In this document: positions 1-11,299 of the stretch, piece by piece
Position numbering within the stretch: the stretch's first letter is position 1
Layout: the number at the start of each line of letters is the position of its first letter
DNA from: Macrosoma leucophasiata
Lineage: Eukaryota > Arthropoda > Insecta > Lepidoptera > Hedylidae
Direction: 5' to 3'
Length of the DNA: 64,000 nucleotides
Assembly: GCA_036365455.1 (NCBI GenBank)
Contig: JAWQUS010000004.1
Span: 8,873,501 to 8,937,500 of the forward strand
Program-made: the position numbers and the translations under genes
The notes under the pieces: generated by a model
What the model was told of the DNA's origin: nothing
Seen by the model: only the letters and a program-made list of their open reading frames with translations
The model's database searches: none

Positions 1-240
1 GGAGGAGAGGTGGCCGTGTGTGTCCGGCGGACATTATTATAGATATTTATTTCGTCGCGCGTATTTCGTCAGCAGATTCGGTCCGCGGCCATTCCGAATC
101 CGGTCGTGTAAACACGACCGGATTCGGATTAAAATCGTGAGAGCGGATTTGGTCGGCGGATTCGGTCCGCCGTACAGAATCCGGACGTGTGTTACTGGGT
201 ACTATAAGGGTTCCTTGTAGGCGACGGAACCCTGAAAAAA
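1..240. repeat. GC-rich palindromic sequence ending in a Rep-E-type border
   Basis: A 16-bp perfect inverted repeat (CCGAATCCGGTCGTGT, 2-base loop) lies at 94-127, with two further GATTCGGTCCGC strings at 76 and 157. TATAAGGGTTCC...GGAACCCTGAAAA at 200-237 is the Rep-E-like border. Confidence 0.5.
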
Positions 241-880
241 CGATAGATTACGTTAGTAGAATTAGGTCTCTAGTGTTCATATATTTCATGTTAGTAAAAG
301 TTAAAAGAGCTCCTAATGAGTTTGTTCGGTAGCGGCGTTCGTCTCAGTAGGTAGTGAGTAGTGACTGCACTTTGGAACTCTGCTAAGTTAATTACTTAGA
401 TATTGACATTAACGAATATTTTTTTCTTATTCTTCTTATCTAGTTTTTGAAAGATATAGATTTTTTTACGATGTTTTAACTGTAAGTTTATTTATCTATA
501 TTTTAATTCACCTCATGTCTGTTTCACTTTATCTAACAGTTTTTCACTGTACCTAACTGTTGAATTGAATTTACGAAATTCCGGTAAGTACATTAGTAAA
601 CTGGACGATAAACGTGTCTGCCAACACGATAACCTCAGCTATACATATTCGTCCAATCTATCTGTATAATAACCATGTCGAGGTCGGTGTTTAATCGGTT
701 ACTGGGCTAAGTTCGTGAATAGATGATCATTAAAATATGTAAGCAATAGACTAGAAACAAAACTGTTGCATCCTGTGATTTGTAAATAAAACGGGCAATT
801 TTTTTTAATCTAATGAACGTGGGAAACAAGTACGCAGTGTGGTGTAAACAATACCTACACACATCTACACAAAAATTTGA
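240..880. other. Nothing recognised
   Basis: AT-rich sequence without a convincing frame, repeat or splice signal. Confidence 0.5.
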
Positions 881-1060
881 GGTCAAATGCAAAATGCGTT
901 GCCACCCCTGAGACCTACGTTGTTATGTCTTTGTGATAGTTATTACGGAGCCATATATTAGCATATTTACCATCTAACAGGAACACAATCGTGGTAAACA
1001 CTATTAGGTAATGCGGTGGTGCTTACGCCCGCGAGCTCCAGAGCAGAGCTCTACCATCAG
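880..1060 (+). repeat. Rep-A copy 1
   Basis: Rep-A is an interspersed family recognised by GATGCGTTGCCACxCCTGAG, CGGAACACGATAGTGCTGAA, GGTAATGCGGTGGTGCCTAC and GCGAGCTCC..GAGCTCTACCACCAG. It has no coding capacity. This copy lacks part of the middle and ends at the GAGCTCTACCATCAG border. Confidence 0.8.
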
Positions 1061-1529
1061 CTTTCAGTTGTTTTGTTTATGTGACGGAAATTACGGAGCC
1101 ATACACACCATCTAACCGGAACACGATAGTGCTGAACACTACCTTTTGGCGGTAGAAAGACTAGGTACCTAATGCGGTTGTGCCTACGCCTTTGAACTTC
1201 TGTATTGGAACTAGGGTTTTCTACCCGGGTACCCGGACCCGGGTATTTGAACTTTTTAGTACTCGGGCATTTTTTACTGCTAGACCCGGGTACCCGGGCA
1301 CCCACTTTGGTTCGGGAATACATCAAAATCCTCGGCAAATTACAAAATTACAAAGTAAGGTCTAAAAAATAATACTAAAGAAGGCGTAGAGTTTTTTAGG
1401 AAAATCTAGTAACTATGAAGTTAGATTTGGTTATGTATTACGTTCTTGTTTACGTCGCTGTGTTTTGTTTTTGTTTCGTTGGAGTTTGATTAGAAAGTTT
1501 TATTTTCATAGGTATTGAAATACGCTAAT

Positions 1530-2702
1530 TTCTTTTTTTTTTATGTCTGAAGGTTGACAGACTAGCAAACGGGCCACCTGAAGGAAAGTAGTCACCGTCG
1601 CCTATGAATATTTGCAACACCAGGGGAGTTGCCAACGCGCTGCCAGCCCTGAAGGACTCTTTTGACGCCATTTTTGAAGAACTCCATATTGTAGCACCTA
1701 GGGAACACCTCAGAGGGAAATTCGTTCCACAATTTACACGTTCTGGGCAGGAACGAAAGTGAAAACCGCACCGTTGAGCACTGCCAGGTGTCCAGTCGGT
1801 GTAAGTGGAACTTCTCTCTTCGGCGGGTAGTACGGTGTAGGAAAAGAGACGGTGGCACCATGTCAAACAATTCAGCAGAGCACTCACCATTGTAGAGACG
1901 GTACAACACCCCCAGACTCCCAATCTCTCTGTGCAGGCTCAGATGTTCGAGCCTGTCAGTAAGTCTTGGATCGTTAACAATACGAACGGCGCGTTTTTGT
2001 AGGGAGTCAAGTGGACCAAGCTGGTATTTGGGGGCTCCCGCCCACAAATGAGAGCAGTATTCCAGATGGGGATGGATGCCAACTTAGTCTTTTGTGTCTT
2101 CGAGGGGTTAAACTGAACTAAATTAAGTTGACCCCAATCCGAGACCCGCTCCAGAGAGTGCTCGATTTCAGACACAAGTCTAGTCCTACTTTCCTCGATA
2201 AGTGTCCGAGAGGCATTTGCACGGCTAGTGTAGTGTGCATCTCCCGTACTATCATCGGCATAGCAATGAAAATTGGAGTTTTGCTCCAATATTTCATTAA
2301 TATGCAGAAGAAAAAGCGAGGGAGATAGCACAGAGGCTTACGGCACACCGGCGTTGATAGGTAGTCTGTTTGAGCGCTGACCGTCAACTAAGACTTGTAT
2401 ATAAGAATCAGACAGAAAGCTGGCTGTCCAGTTGCATAGCCTCTCGGGAAGACCGTAGGATGGAAGTTTCGCGAGGAGTGCCAGACCCGGTCAAAGGCCT
2501 TAGAAATGTCCAGGCTTACAGCCAATGCCTCCCCACTGTTGTCCAAGGCGTGGGACCAATGGTGCGTGAGATATACTAGAAGATCACCAGCAGATCTGCC
2601 ATGACGAAATCCATATTGGCGGTCACTGATCAGCTGATGATCCTCTAGATACTCTATTATTTTCATAGAAGTGTACAAACTGTTGGTGGTTATTGTTGAC
2701 AA
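1530..2702 (-). pseudogene. jockey-type non-LTR reverse transcriptase fragment, frameshifted, with poly(A) end
   Basis: Minus-strand pieces in three frames cover the RT core. DRQYGFRHGRSAGD and LDISKAFDRVWH lie near 2630-2450, CYADD (the catalytic YxDD) near 2260, and the C-terminal tail LQKRAVRIVND...LWNEFPSEVF at 2047-1592. An A-rich stretch on the minus strand at about 1543-1531 is the 3' tail. The 5' end is cut off near 2702. Frameshifts around 2390 and 1950 make it non-functional. It lies inside the hAT remnant, so it inserted later. Confidence 0.8.
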
Positions 2703-3180
2703 TTCTAATATTGTTCAGTGAACGCTTAGTAATTGAATTAAATGTTATTAAAACAAAAGAAAAAATGAATCTAGTGGACTTATCAAATTTTACTAAACGA
2801 TGGTTTACTTTTCGTTGGCACAATGGATAGATCTGTATCTGGAGTGTAAAAATATATTTAAAAAATGCAATTTAAGGAATCAGTACAGTGTGCAATATGC
2901 TCAAAATATTATCTCTTAAAGGTTCTTCAACAAACGTTTCATTAAAACATTTAGATAAAGTACCTACATAAAACAAAGATCGAAAAAACAGAACTTTACG
3001 TCCGAAAAAGAAGTGCCATTGACATCGTTTTCTCAACCTGAATCAGAACAAAGTTTAAGCCTAGTTCCAAAAAGACCGCGGATAACAATTTTTTTCTACC
3101 TTCTACTAAAATTTCCGAATTTGTTGCACGCTTGGTTGCACAAGACGGTATTTCCACTCGAACTGTTTAACTGTGTGATT

Positions 3181-3230
<50 letters not shown>
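3181..3230. repeat. (AT)n microsatellite
   Basis: About 50 bases of nearly pure AT dinucleotides inside the hAT-like element, with one AATATA interruption. Confidence 0.95.
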
Positions 3231-3554
3231 CAACAAGTTAAGTTACCTTAACTTATTGACATACTACACACACTCATGTCACTCATGTCATACTAAACAC
3301 ACTCTTTCGTAATATACAATATAATTATAAGAAAATTGTATATTTATCTGGATTAATTGTAAATACCCGGGTACCCGGGTATATCCGGGTATATGCAAAA
3401 ATAATACCCGATACCCGGGTATAAAAAATGTCGGGTATGCGAAAACCCTAATTGAACTTTGTACTGTACCAGTAACTAACCGATATACCTACTTATTTGA
3501 AACTTGTGGGGTTACGTACTTAAGAGATATTACGTAATTAGTGGTACTTTTTCA

Positions 3555-3800
3555 AGCTTTATGATATCATTATCATCATAGCCGAAAGATGTTCACGGCC
3601 ACTGCTGGACCCAAGCCACTCCAACTACTGGAGTGGGTAAGGTCGATTTCGGTCGATGTTTTGTAGTGAGTATTGTACTCCAATACCTCTCCAATAATTT
3701 TAAGAATGGTTCGCGAGGCTATTGAGATTAACACTATTGTCCATCTCCGTCCCTTATTCAAACAGGGGGGGGGAGAGAAGCGTTTGACAATTATTAAATA
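3555..3800 (-). repeat. RTE/PLE-type LINE tail fragments
   Basis: On the minus strand, 3620-3560 reads GGTCCAGCAGTGGCCGTGAA and continues to a (ATG)n-like end, the usual 3' end of RTE copies. At 3705-3735 the plus strand encodes MVREAIEIN, a short block seen before the C-terminus of GIY-YIG-containing Penelope-like proteins. Both are too short for firm classification. Confidence 0.4.
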
Positions 3801-4009
3801 AGTATGTAGATAATCTGCGATCAATATAGAGACGAGACGAAATCAGCACTTCAATCCCCCATGTTTCATAAAATTTATAAGGCAAGGTAGAATGTAATTT
3901 TATCATGTCCAATCAGCCTCGATTTAGGTTGAGTGTGAGCATCACCACAATGATGGATCCGCGATAGTCCCGACTCTGCTAGATTAATGTGTTACCAATA
4001 ATATCCTCC

Positions 4010-4400
4010 TGAAGATCCCGTGGACGGCTTTCCGTACAAATGCCTCTGTCCTAAAAGAGCTTCAAATTAAAGAACGCCTTTCGTCAACTGTGCAATTACG
4101 AATATTGAAGTTCTTTGGTCACATCTCCAGAAATGAATGTTCGATGGAGACTCGTGGTCCAAGGTCAAATAGAAGGCAAAAGAGGACGCGGCCGATCACC
4201 AACCCGATGGACCGACCAAATTAAAAACGCTACTAAGTGTACTATAGTCCAGTGCGTACGCAACGCCTCTATCCGTCAAAAATGGAAGCAGATCACCAAG
4301 ACAGCCGTACTAGACAAGAACAACACAACAATTTAACTCATCTGCACAACCACGACCACTCTGACAAGAGTGCCCGATTAAGAAGAAGAAGAATAATATT
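4010..4400 (+). pseudogene. RTE-type LINE, 3' end of the ORF and tail
   Basis: Plus-strand frames 4020-4340 read ILKFFGHISRNE and then RGRGRSPTRWTDQIKNA, the characteristic C-terminus of RTE-clade LINE proteins. One frameshift lies between the two pieces. The sequence ends in an AGAAGAAGAAGAATAAT-type tail at about 4380-4399, only some 17 bases before the splice acceptor of a P450 exon. Confidence 0.7.
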
Positions 4401-4416
4401 TTTATTTTGTTTACAG

Positions 4417-7400
4417 CTGTCTGTGGCATGATGCTAGGCACGAGGCTGGGTTTTCTGGAGCGCTGGATGTCTGGTCGGGCAGCTGCTCTCGCATCAGCTG
4501 TTAAGGCTCACTTTCGAGCCCAAAGAGATTCGTACTATGGTGCTCCATTGTGGAAGTTTGCACCCACAGCTTTGTATAAGACATTCGTCAGAAGTGAAGA
4601 GACAATCCATATGTACGTATATTTGTACTATTTTATGTGATGACTAGCTGTGCCCACGACTTCGCCCGCGTGAGAATTTATGATTGTTCAGTATCTACCC
4701 AGACGAAGTCGTGGGTGCAGCTAGTATAAAAGTAGCCTAAGTTACATGACTCCTTATTACATCAGTTATCTGCCAGTGAAAGTCCCGTCAAAATCGGTGC
4801 AGCCATTCCCAAGATTAGCCCCGCCAAACAGACAGTCAGACAGACAGACAAAAATAGTAAAAAATGTTGTTTTGGTATATGTACCGTGTATACATACATA
4901 TGCATTTAGTAATAATGCGGTTATTTTTGTACATATTACAAACAGACACTCCAATTTTATTTATTTGTATAGATGTATACAATAAATGCAGTCTACCATT
5001 GTAGAATTTGATGAAGTAGCTATACAGTTCATAATGACGCTAAATTAATACTATCTGGGTATATTAATTAACATATACTCGTACTTATATAAAATGTAGA
5101 TATGTTGTGACTCCCGAGATCGAAACTGTTGTCTCTGTGTCAGTAATTACGGGGTCGTACATTACCACTTGAACGGCACACGATAGCGTGGAACACTATA
5201 ATTGAACGGTAAGTAGATTAGTTTATGCGATGGTGCTTCGCCCTCGAAACCCTCGTTCCTGGAGCTCTACTAACAGTAAATCTTCCCTTAAACCAAAATC
5301 TTAATCACTTATTCTCAGACCCAGAGATCGAACCCGGTGCTTCAGCCGTGACAGTAATGCTACTGCACCATCGAGATCGATATTTTTTAATATAAGGAAG
5401 GTGGCTAACAAGCATGCAGCTCACATTGATGTTATGTCATGACTGCAGCCTGTAGACATCTACATAAAAACCAGAGAACAAAATGCAGATGCGTTGCCAC
5501 CCATGAGACCTAAGTTGTTATGTCGCTGTGATAGTTATAACTGGCCATACATTACCATCTAACCGGAACACGATAGTGCTGAACGCTATCATTTGGCGGC
5601 AAATAGAGGTAATGCGGTGGTGCCTACGCCCGCGAGCTCTTTATCATTACATATTTGAATATATACCTACCTATTATTCATTAATAAAATAATGATAAGG
5701 CTAATGTTTCAAATTCTTCTCTTTTTTTCAGGATAGTATCAGAATTAATGGAGGAAGCTAAATTTCGGACACGTGGATCTGCGCAAGACGACGGTATGCA
5801 AGAGATCTTCCTCAAGATATTGGCCAACCCTGAACTTGACATGCGCGATAAAAAGGCGGCTGTTATCGACTTCATCACTGCTGGCATTGAGACAGTAATG
5901 CTCTTTCATGTTATTATTTATATATAAGGTTGGGGAAAAAGTTTCTTCGCATTTTTTAAGATAATTCAAAACATTTTTTAATATAGTTTATTTAAATTTT
6001 ACTAAAGTATGTATGTACCATTTTGTTCGATAACCTTTTGCCATCTTGTAGGTAGGGACATGATCCCATTGCTATAAAAATTTTGGGACTTCTCATCAAA
6101 ATACCGCGACAAGTGGATTTGGCAGTCCTCTCGTGATGTTAACCTAACATTGCATAAAGAATTCTGAAGAGACCGAAACAGGTAGAAATCTGAAGGTGCA
6201 AGGTCAGGACTATACGGCGGATGCATTAACACCTCCCAGCCAAACTCTCTTAATTTTTGCTGAGTGGCTATAGATGTGTGAGGTCTAGCGTTATCATGAT
6301 GAAATACCACACCCCTTCTGTTGATCAATTCCGGCCGCTTTCTCTCAATTTCTTGCTTTAATCTCATCAGTTGTTCGCAGTAGAGTTCAGAATCGATAGT
6401 CGTGCCTGGTGGTAATAGCTCATAATGAATAATGCCCTTCCAATCCCAACACACACACAACATCACCGTATTGCGAGTTAACCCGGGTTTCGCCGACGTT
6501 CTTGTCGTACGTGATCCACTTTTCATCACCAGTTATCAGCTTCTTCAAAAATGATTCGGTTTCATTACGTCGTAATAAAGAATCACAAATGAGTACACGG
6601 TTCATTAGGTTACTTCCAGTGAGCTCGTGAGGTACCCAAATATCGAGCTTTTTTCAAATGCGCCAAAACTGTTTTGTGATCAATTCTCAGTTTTTCAGCT
6701 ACGTCGTAACTACAGATATGTCGATCTTGCTCCACTTTTTCAAAAATGGCATCCATTTTATCCGTAATAGGGCGACCAGAGCGAGGTGCATCTTTGACTT
6801 TGAAATGAAAATTTGAAAATTTTAAAATGTATCGAATTTCTTCATTAGTTTCACTCATCTTGACAGTACGAAAAACAAATGAAAGTCACACATTTGCCTA
6901 ATTTGAATTTGGAATTATGTACTTTAAAATGTTAACTTTCAATGATACCAAAACCAGCCAGATACAAATACTACAGCCAAAGAGATTTTATTACAAGTTC
7001 ATACATACTATAATGCGAAAAGACTTTTTCCCCAACCTATATAACGATTTTCTATCGGCTATGTCCACGACAGTCGCGTACCCAGAAATGTATGCCATTT
7101 CTATTGTCTTGTTATTTACAACAAGAAGAAATGACATGTTGCTAAAAACCGTTGGGACGGCATGAAAAATTGAGCCATTAATACGATTGTGAATGTTCAA
7201 AATGCTTTCTATTGTTTCGCTTACTAACATTAATACTTGTGTATAATAATATGAATTATGTAATTTGCCTATCACTGAATTAAGTGTCGAAGGGACACCA
7301 ATTTGTGGCGAAAATATTACGCGCTTGCAGCACTTCTATCGTCTTATTATTCATATTTCTATGGTTGCGTAGAACATTTTAAAATACCAGGGGAGCATAC

Positions 7401-9437
7401 CTGTCTGTTGCCTGCTCATTCGTCCATTAGAGGTATTATAATTTCATAGTGCAAGTACATTGGGCTTGACGATCGGCGTTGAATAAAAAACTCTTTTTGC
7501 CACTACTGCTACACTAGGCCGTGTCGATCTTCGGGTCGAGAGCTATTAGTTTTTATTCTCATTTTTCGGAAGTTTCCGAATACTTTTCTCTTAGTTTAGT
7601 AGTGTGCCCGGAGATTTCAGCCTCGTCACCTTTGACATAAGACAAAGCGTGACTGGCTAATCGTGGGTGAGTATATTTAAGTATGTATGCTTGAATGCAT
7701 GAATTTATCCACCCATTCAGGGAATACATATTATTATATGAAGTTGTAAGTTCCTAACATTGAATGATCCCAATTTTCCAGTTGGCAAATAGTCTGGTGT
7801 TCCTGTTGTACCTGTTGAGCGGTCGGCCGGACTGGCAAGCGAGGATCCGTTCGGAGCTACCATCATGCGGCGAGCTGCGTGTGGAGGAACTGGCTGCGGC
7901 ACCCGCAGTGCGAGCGGCCGCGAACGAGGCCTTCCGGCTGCTGCCTACCGCACCCTTTCTGGCTAGACTGCTCGATGCTCCCATGAACATAGGAGGACAT
8001 AGGCTGCCGGTTGGGGTAAGTTTAATATCTTATTATTATTATTCGGTCATATTGACGAGTTTGATCTACACCTGGACCATTATTTGATTTGCGTCTGATG
8101 TTCAATGGCATCTACGAATCAGGCTATACCCAACACTTCCAAGTCTCACACGGCTTCGTTTCTTAATACGCGGTCGACACTCGAGAACTGCCCAGCCGTC
8201 AGTTCTTCGAGCCCGTACCCTGCCCACTGCCACTCGAGTTTCGCTATTCGGTGGGCTATGCCCGCTACTTTGGTTTTAAGCATAACTCTTTCCATTGTTC
8301 GTTACGTAATTCTGAGCCTTCTTATGCGGTCCATTATGAGCCCATAGTGATTTTTTTTAAATGCTTTTGTGTTTCTCTTAGACGTTTGTGTTGGCGCACA
8401 CGGGAGCGGCGTGTCGTCGTGAGGAGAACTTTTGGCGAGCGAATGAATATTTGCCCGAACGTTGGATAAATATTCGCGAACCGCACGCCGCGTCTCTCGT
8501 GGCGCCGTTCGGCCGTGGCCGAAGAATGTGTCCCGGGAAGAGATTCGTCGAACTTGAATTACATCTGCTCCTTGCCAAGGTAATCTCTATTCTTTTACTT
8601 CTAGAGATTTCGGCACAACGCAAGGAAGTTACAAAATAATAGAAGAGCTAAGTCAAGTAGCGTTTATTTTATTTAGGGGTTCATTTCAGCGTTGTCATAA
8701 GTCCCCTGGAGCTCTAGGGGTATCATAGAAATCTGTGAATGTCAACATTTCTGTGAAAGTTCAGGATTTAAGTCTAACTCATGACTCAGCAGAAAGACGT
8801 CCACAGGCGCACAAAAGCCTTCCCCGAAGATACCCAAAAACAGTGTTGTGCGTCATTAGGGGAGAATATGGCGTAATCGCCAAGTTGGTAAGCATTCCGC
8901 ACAAAGGTCGAGACAGATACAACATGCAATAATGCGTTTAACTTCGGTTTCTTTACGGTTTTAAATGTTTGTACTTATTTTATTATCAAATCCTTCTTCG
9001 AAATCAAAAACCAGCGTAAAAGCAGTATTACAAAGTTCTGTGAATAAGTACGCTGCGCGGGAGGGAAGAAGACGTGGGGAGATAGCACTTCAATTCAAAT
9101 TGAGCGATTGTCACATTTCACAAAAGTCGGGACAAAACAAATAGGCCGTCGGGTCGCGAGACGATATCATCGAAATCGGGATTGTCATGGCAGAATCGGA
9201 ACGGGTACTCTACTACTTTGTCTCTATTAAAGACAACGTAGGACAAATTGATAGGTCAAAAGTTAACCACGGCAGTCAACTATGTTTTGATTTATTGATA
9301 CAACATTAATTTATGTCATTGTGTGTCTCCAGATATTGCAGCAATGGCGGGTGGAATTTGACGGCGAGCTCGACATACAATTTGACTTCCTGCTGTCTCC
9401 AAAATCACCAGTAGCATTACGACTAGTCGAATGGTAG
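4417..9437 (+). CDS. shd: Mitochondrial-type cytochrome P450, probably CYP314A1 (shade); 3' five exons only
   Basis: Seen: five exons with GT-AG junctions and matching phases at 4417-4612, 5732-5894, 7782-8015, 8382-8579 and 9333-9437 (TAG). They encode about 298 residues, a little over half of a P450. In order they show the helix I motif AGIET (end of exon 2), the helix K ExxR as EAFR, the PERW meander motif, and the haem loop FGRGRRMCPGK with the ligand cysteine. The first exon enters with two bases of a split codon, so upstream exons exist; none was found in 1-4416. Known: CYP314A1 hydroxylates ecdysone to 20-hydroxyecdysone in mitochondria of peripheral tissues, using ferredoxin as electron donor. 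Inference: the family call rests on my memory of lepidopteran shade (haem loop, GIETLANSLVFLLYLL-like stretch, C-terminus). CYP302A1 and CYP315A1 fit less well. Introns carry Rep-A copies and a decayed mariner, but the coding exons look intact. Confidence 0.75.
4643..4985 (+). repeat. Rep-B: 78-bp fold-back plus (GACA)n tail
   Basis: CTAGCTGTGCCCACGACTTC at 4645 is matched by its inverse ending GGGTGCAGCTAG at 4722, giving arms of about 25 bp. Then comes the family tail: AAAGTAGCCTAAGTTAC, GCCAGTGAAAGTCCCGTCAA, GACAGACAGACAAAAAT and a region ending near 4985. It begins about 30 bp after the donor of P450 exon 4417-4612. Confidence 0.8.
5130..5645 (+). repeat. Rep-A copies 3 and 4 in a P450 intron
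   Basis: One degenerate copy (about 5140-5275) and one nearly full copy (about 5398-5640) lie in tandem, same direction, in the intron between P450 exons 4417-4612 and 5732-5894. The second runs from GTGGCTAACAAGCATGCAGC to GCCTACGCCCGCGAGCTC and ends less than 100 bp before the next exon. Confidence 0.8.
5927..7038 (-). mobile_element. mariner transposon copy 1, decayed, inside a P450 intron
   Basis: Both ends are still recognisable (AGGTTGGGGAAAAAG on the left and its complement on the right, TA flanks). The transposase is broken into pieces: N-terminal fragment 6610-6858, a middle piece 6420-6605 and a C-terminal piece 6002-6529. It has lost about 40 residues after ILKF, the block around RKRSW, and its frame. 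HHDNARPH and YSPDLAPSDF remain; this copy keeps the ancestral Asp in SPDLAP. It sits in the intron between P450 exons 5732-5894 and 7782-8015, opposite to the gene's direction. Confidence 0.9.
7600..7725 (+). repeat. Rep-D SINE 3' part in a P450 intron
   Basis: GTGTGCCCGGAGATTTCAGC, GGCTAATCGTGGGTGAGTAT and TGCTTGAATGCATGAATTTA match the SINE body. The tRNA-like head is missing. Confidence 0.55.
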
Positions 9438-11299
9438 TCTCGCTGCCGCTTTGAAAACTTGTGCTCACAGAACTGATTATAGTGATAACTACTCCATTAT
9501 GTAATAACAAACTGTTATGTTAATACTTATTTTTATAAAGACTTAACAATGTATTATGCTATAGAAATATTTAGTGTTAAGTTATTCCTAAAAACAATAC
9601 TAAGTACACTTGATCCTTCGAGATATATCTGGGTCGCGATAAGGTACAGCACGCGCAACTTAAATACCACTGAAAGTTGCCTGCGTAAACTTTGCGGCTG
9701 TCTTTTAGCTCGCGATGACCACACAGACGACAAAGAAAGCTAGTTTCAATGTTGGCCTGATGAAAGCGAGCTACATTTTCCTCCTCGCGTATCCTATTAA
9801 TGGGTAGAGCAACACCGGCGCCGGATATAGATAATAGAGCTATACCATAAAATCGCTTTCGTCGCAACGACTGGTCTTCATGGACGCATTTACAAAAATA
9901 ACTTATTATGAAATATTGCATATGATTTCGGCTAATTGCCGCTCTGTAGTGCGTTATCCCTTTCGCACACGATGTTTAGGACGTTTTTCGACCATTTTTA
10001 TCAAATTCTGACCAATATAGCACTATCAGTACTTACGTAGGCAGTGTGCAACAGAGATAACGGTCTACGAAGTCAAAACTAGCCAATTGCCCTTTTCTTA
10101 AGTTCTATGTGTAATTTTTCTTGATGGGTATTGTAAGTATTGCGCGTACTGTACGCTACCCTTTATTTTATCGCGATCAATCAGTTGTGTTAAGAAATAA
10201 TATAATCTTACGTGAACACTAAACAGTGCGGTTTATTATTATTTTATTCTAAGGTTGAAAATGTATGTCTATGGTTACGTGTTAAGAACAACAGTTGGCG
10301 TCTGAAATGTGGTGCGGCGTGAATTTGAGAGGTAAAATTCTACATAGAACAATAATAATTTGTCTCTACCATAAAAGTATCAATACTTTGGCAGTAGATA
10401 CATTGACGTGGTAAGTGAGTCTTCTGAGAGGCTCATTTACCTACCAAGAAAGTACTTCTGATATTTTATTTGAATGTAACTAATATAAACATTTAAAACT
10501 TCATTCAACATTCTGAAAAACAGTTTTGTCAGTAGTAATACTGTTTCAGTTTTTTTTCAGAATGGATTATGACTATATTTGTAAAAAAAATAGTAAATGG
10601 TAGGTAGGTAACAATCGGTAAGGCAGGTAAGGTAACAGCTACGAAATATTATTTTGAGAACCTAAAGAAAAAATGCCGATGTGTAAAATTTTAAGGTCAT
10701 TGGAATAAAAAAATTAAAAATACATGTTGAGAAATATTTTAAAGAAAAAAAACATTTCAGGCAGGACTTGAACACACGCGACTACTGGAATTACTAGTCC
10801 AGTCGCTCTCCCAACTGATCTACCAAAGACCACAAAATAAAAAAAAAACTTTTAAAATTAAAGTTCAGTATGAATGGCTAGAAGCCTGTTTCAATTCATA
10901 CTGTTGAAGGAAAAGACCATTCTTATTCCGGTGACATAAAACTATTTCAAATACCAGGAAATGTTCTTTGCTTGTCTAGATAATATTTTAAAGCCCTACC
11001 TACTTAGGTACCTGTTCCTTTTTAATTTTTGTACAAGTCTATGTATGGAAGTTGAGTATAAGTTGAGTTGTATGTATTATATGTATTCTTTGTACAAATT
11101 GCGTCTTATAACAAACGAACAACATGATTTTTTAGTGCAAGATTTAGAGACAAAAATGCTTGTAAAACTTCCAATTTTTTGATTTGTTAATAATATTCTA
11201 GAATATGTATAATATAGCCACTTTTACCGCTCATCTTCGTGTTTGCAGGTGTCCGAATGAATTGAATGTTGCCATCCTAATGTTGCCATGACAGTACTT
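9438..11299. other. 3' flank of the P450 gene; no gene seen
   Basis: Presumably 3' UTR at first. The minus-strand frame 9577-9921 (114 codons) has no recognisable features and overlaps the likely UTR. A tRNA-like SINE head lies at 10764-10832. Confidence 0.5.
10764..10832 (-). repeat. tRNA-like SINE head
   Basis: The minus strand reads GGTAGATCAGTTGGGAGAGC...TGTTCAAGTCCTGCC, with A-box- and B-box-like elements. The anticodon arm (CTGGA..TCCAG) has an eight-base loop, and no full acceptor stem forms, so I take it as a SINE head and not a working tRNA. Confidence 0.45.

Larger units (their letters stand above)
1207..3450 (+). mobile_element. hAT-like transposon remnant with terminal inverted repeats and 8-bp target duplication
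   Basis: Seen: TAGGGTTTTC at the left end (about 1214) and GAAAACCCTA at the right end (to 3450), each next to repeated CCCGGGTACCCGGGT motifs. The flanks are ATTGGAAC and ATTG-AAC, an 8-bp target duplication with one base lost. Both flanks belong to one Rep-A copy. Inside, 2866-2955 encodes a BED-finger-like stretch (CAIC, then NVSLKHL) and 3105-3173 reads ISEFVARLVAQDGIS, typical of the region after the BED finger in hAT transposases. The frames are broken and most of the transposase is missing. An (AT)n run lies at 3181-3230. Confidence 0.65.
1084..3475 (+). repeat. Rep-A copy 2, split by the hAT-like element
   Basis: The left part is 1084-1213 (GGAAATTACGGAGCC to CTTCTGTATTGGAAC). The right part is 3451-3475 (ATTGAACTTTGTACTGTACCAG). 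Joined, they follow the ACTGGAACTTTGCCACCAG end of other copies (compare 38715-38735). Confidence 0.6.

Noticed and set aside
1180..1365. 61-codon frame and its antisense in the CCCGGGTACCCGGGT stretch
   Set aside because: Produced by the subterminal repeats of the hAT-like element.
4746..4985. 79-codon frame with DRQTK-like tail
   Set aside because: It is a translation of the Rep-B tail and its (GACA)n run.
9577..9921. 114-codon minus-strand frame
   Set aside because: It overlaps the probable P450 3' UTR, shows no domain and has no splice partners.
10764..10832. Functional tRNA on the minus strand
   Set aside because: It has A- and B-box-like sequences, but the anticodon loop has eight bases and the acceptor stem does not pair. 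It looks like a SINE head.
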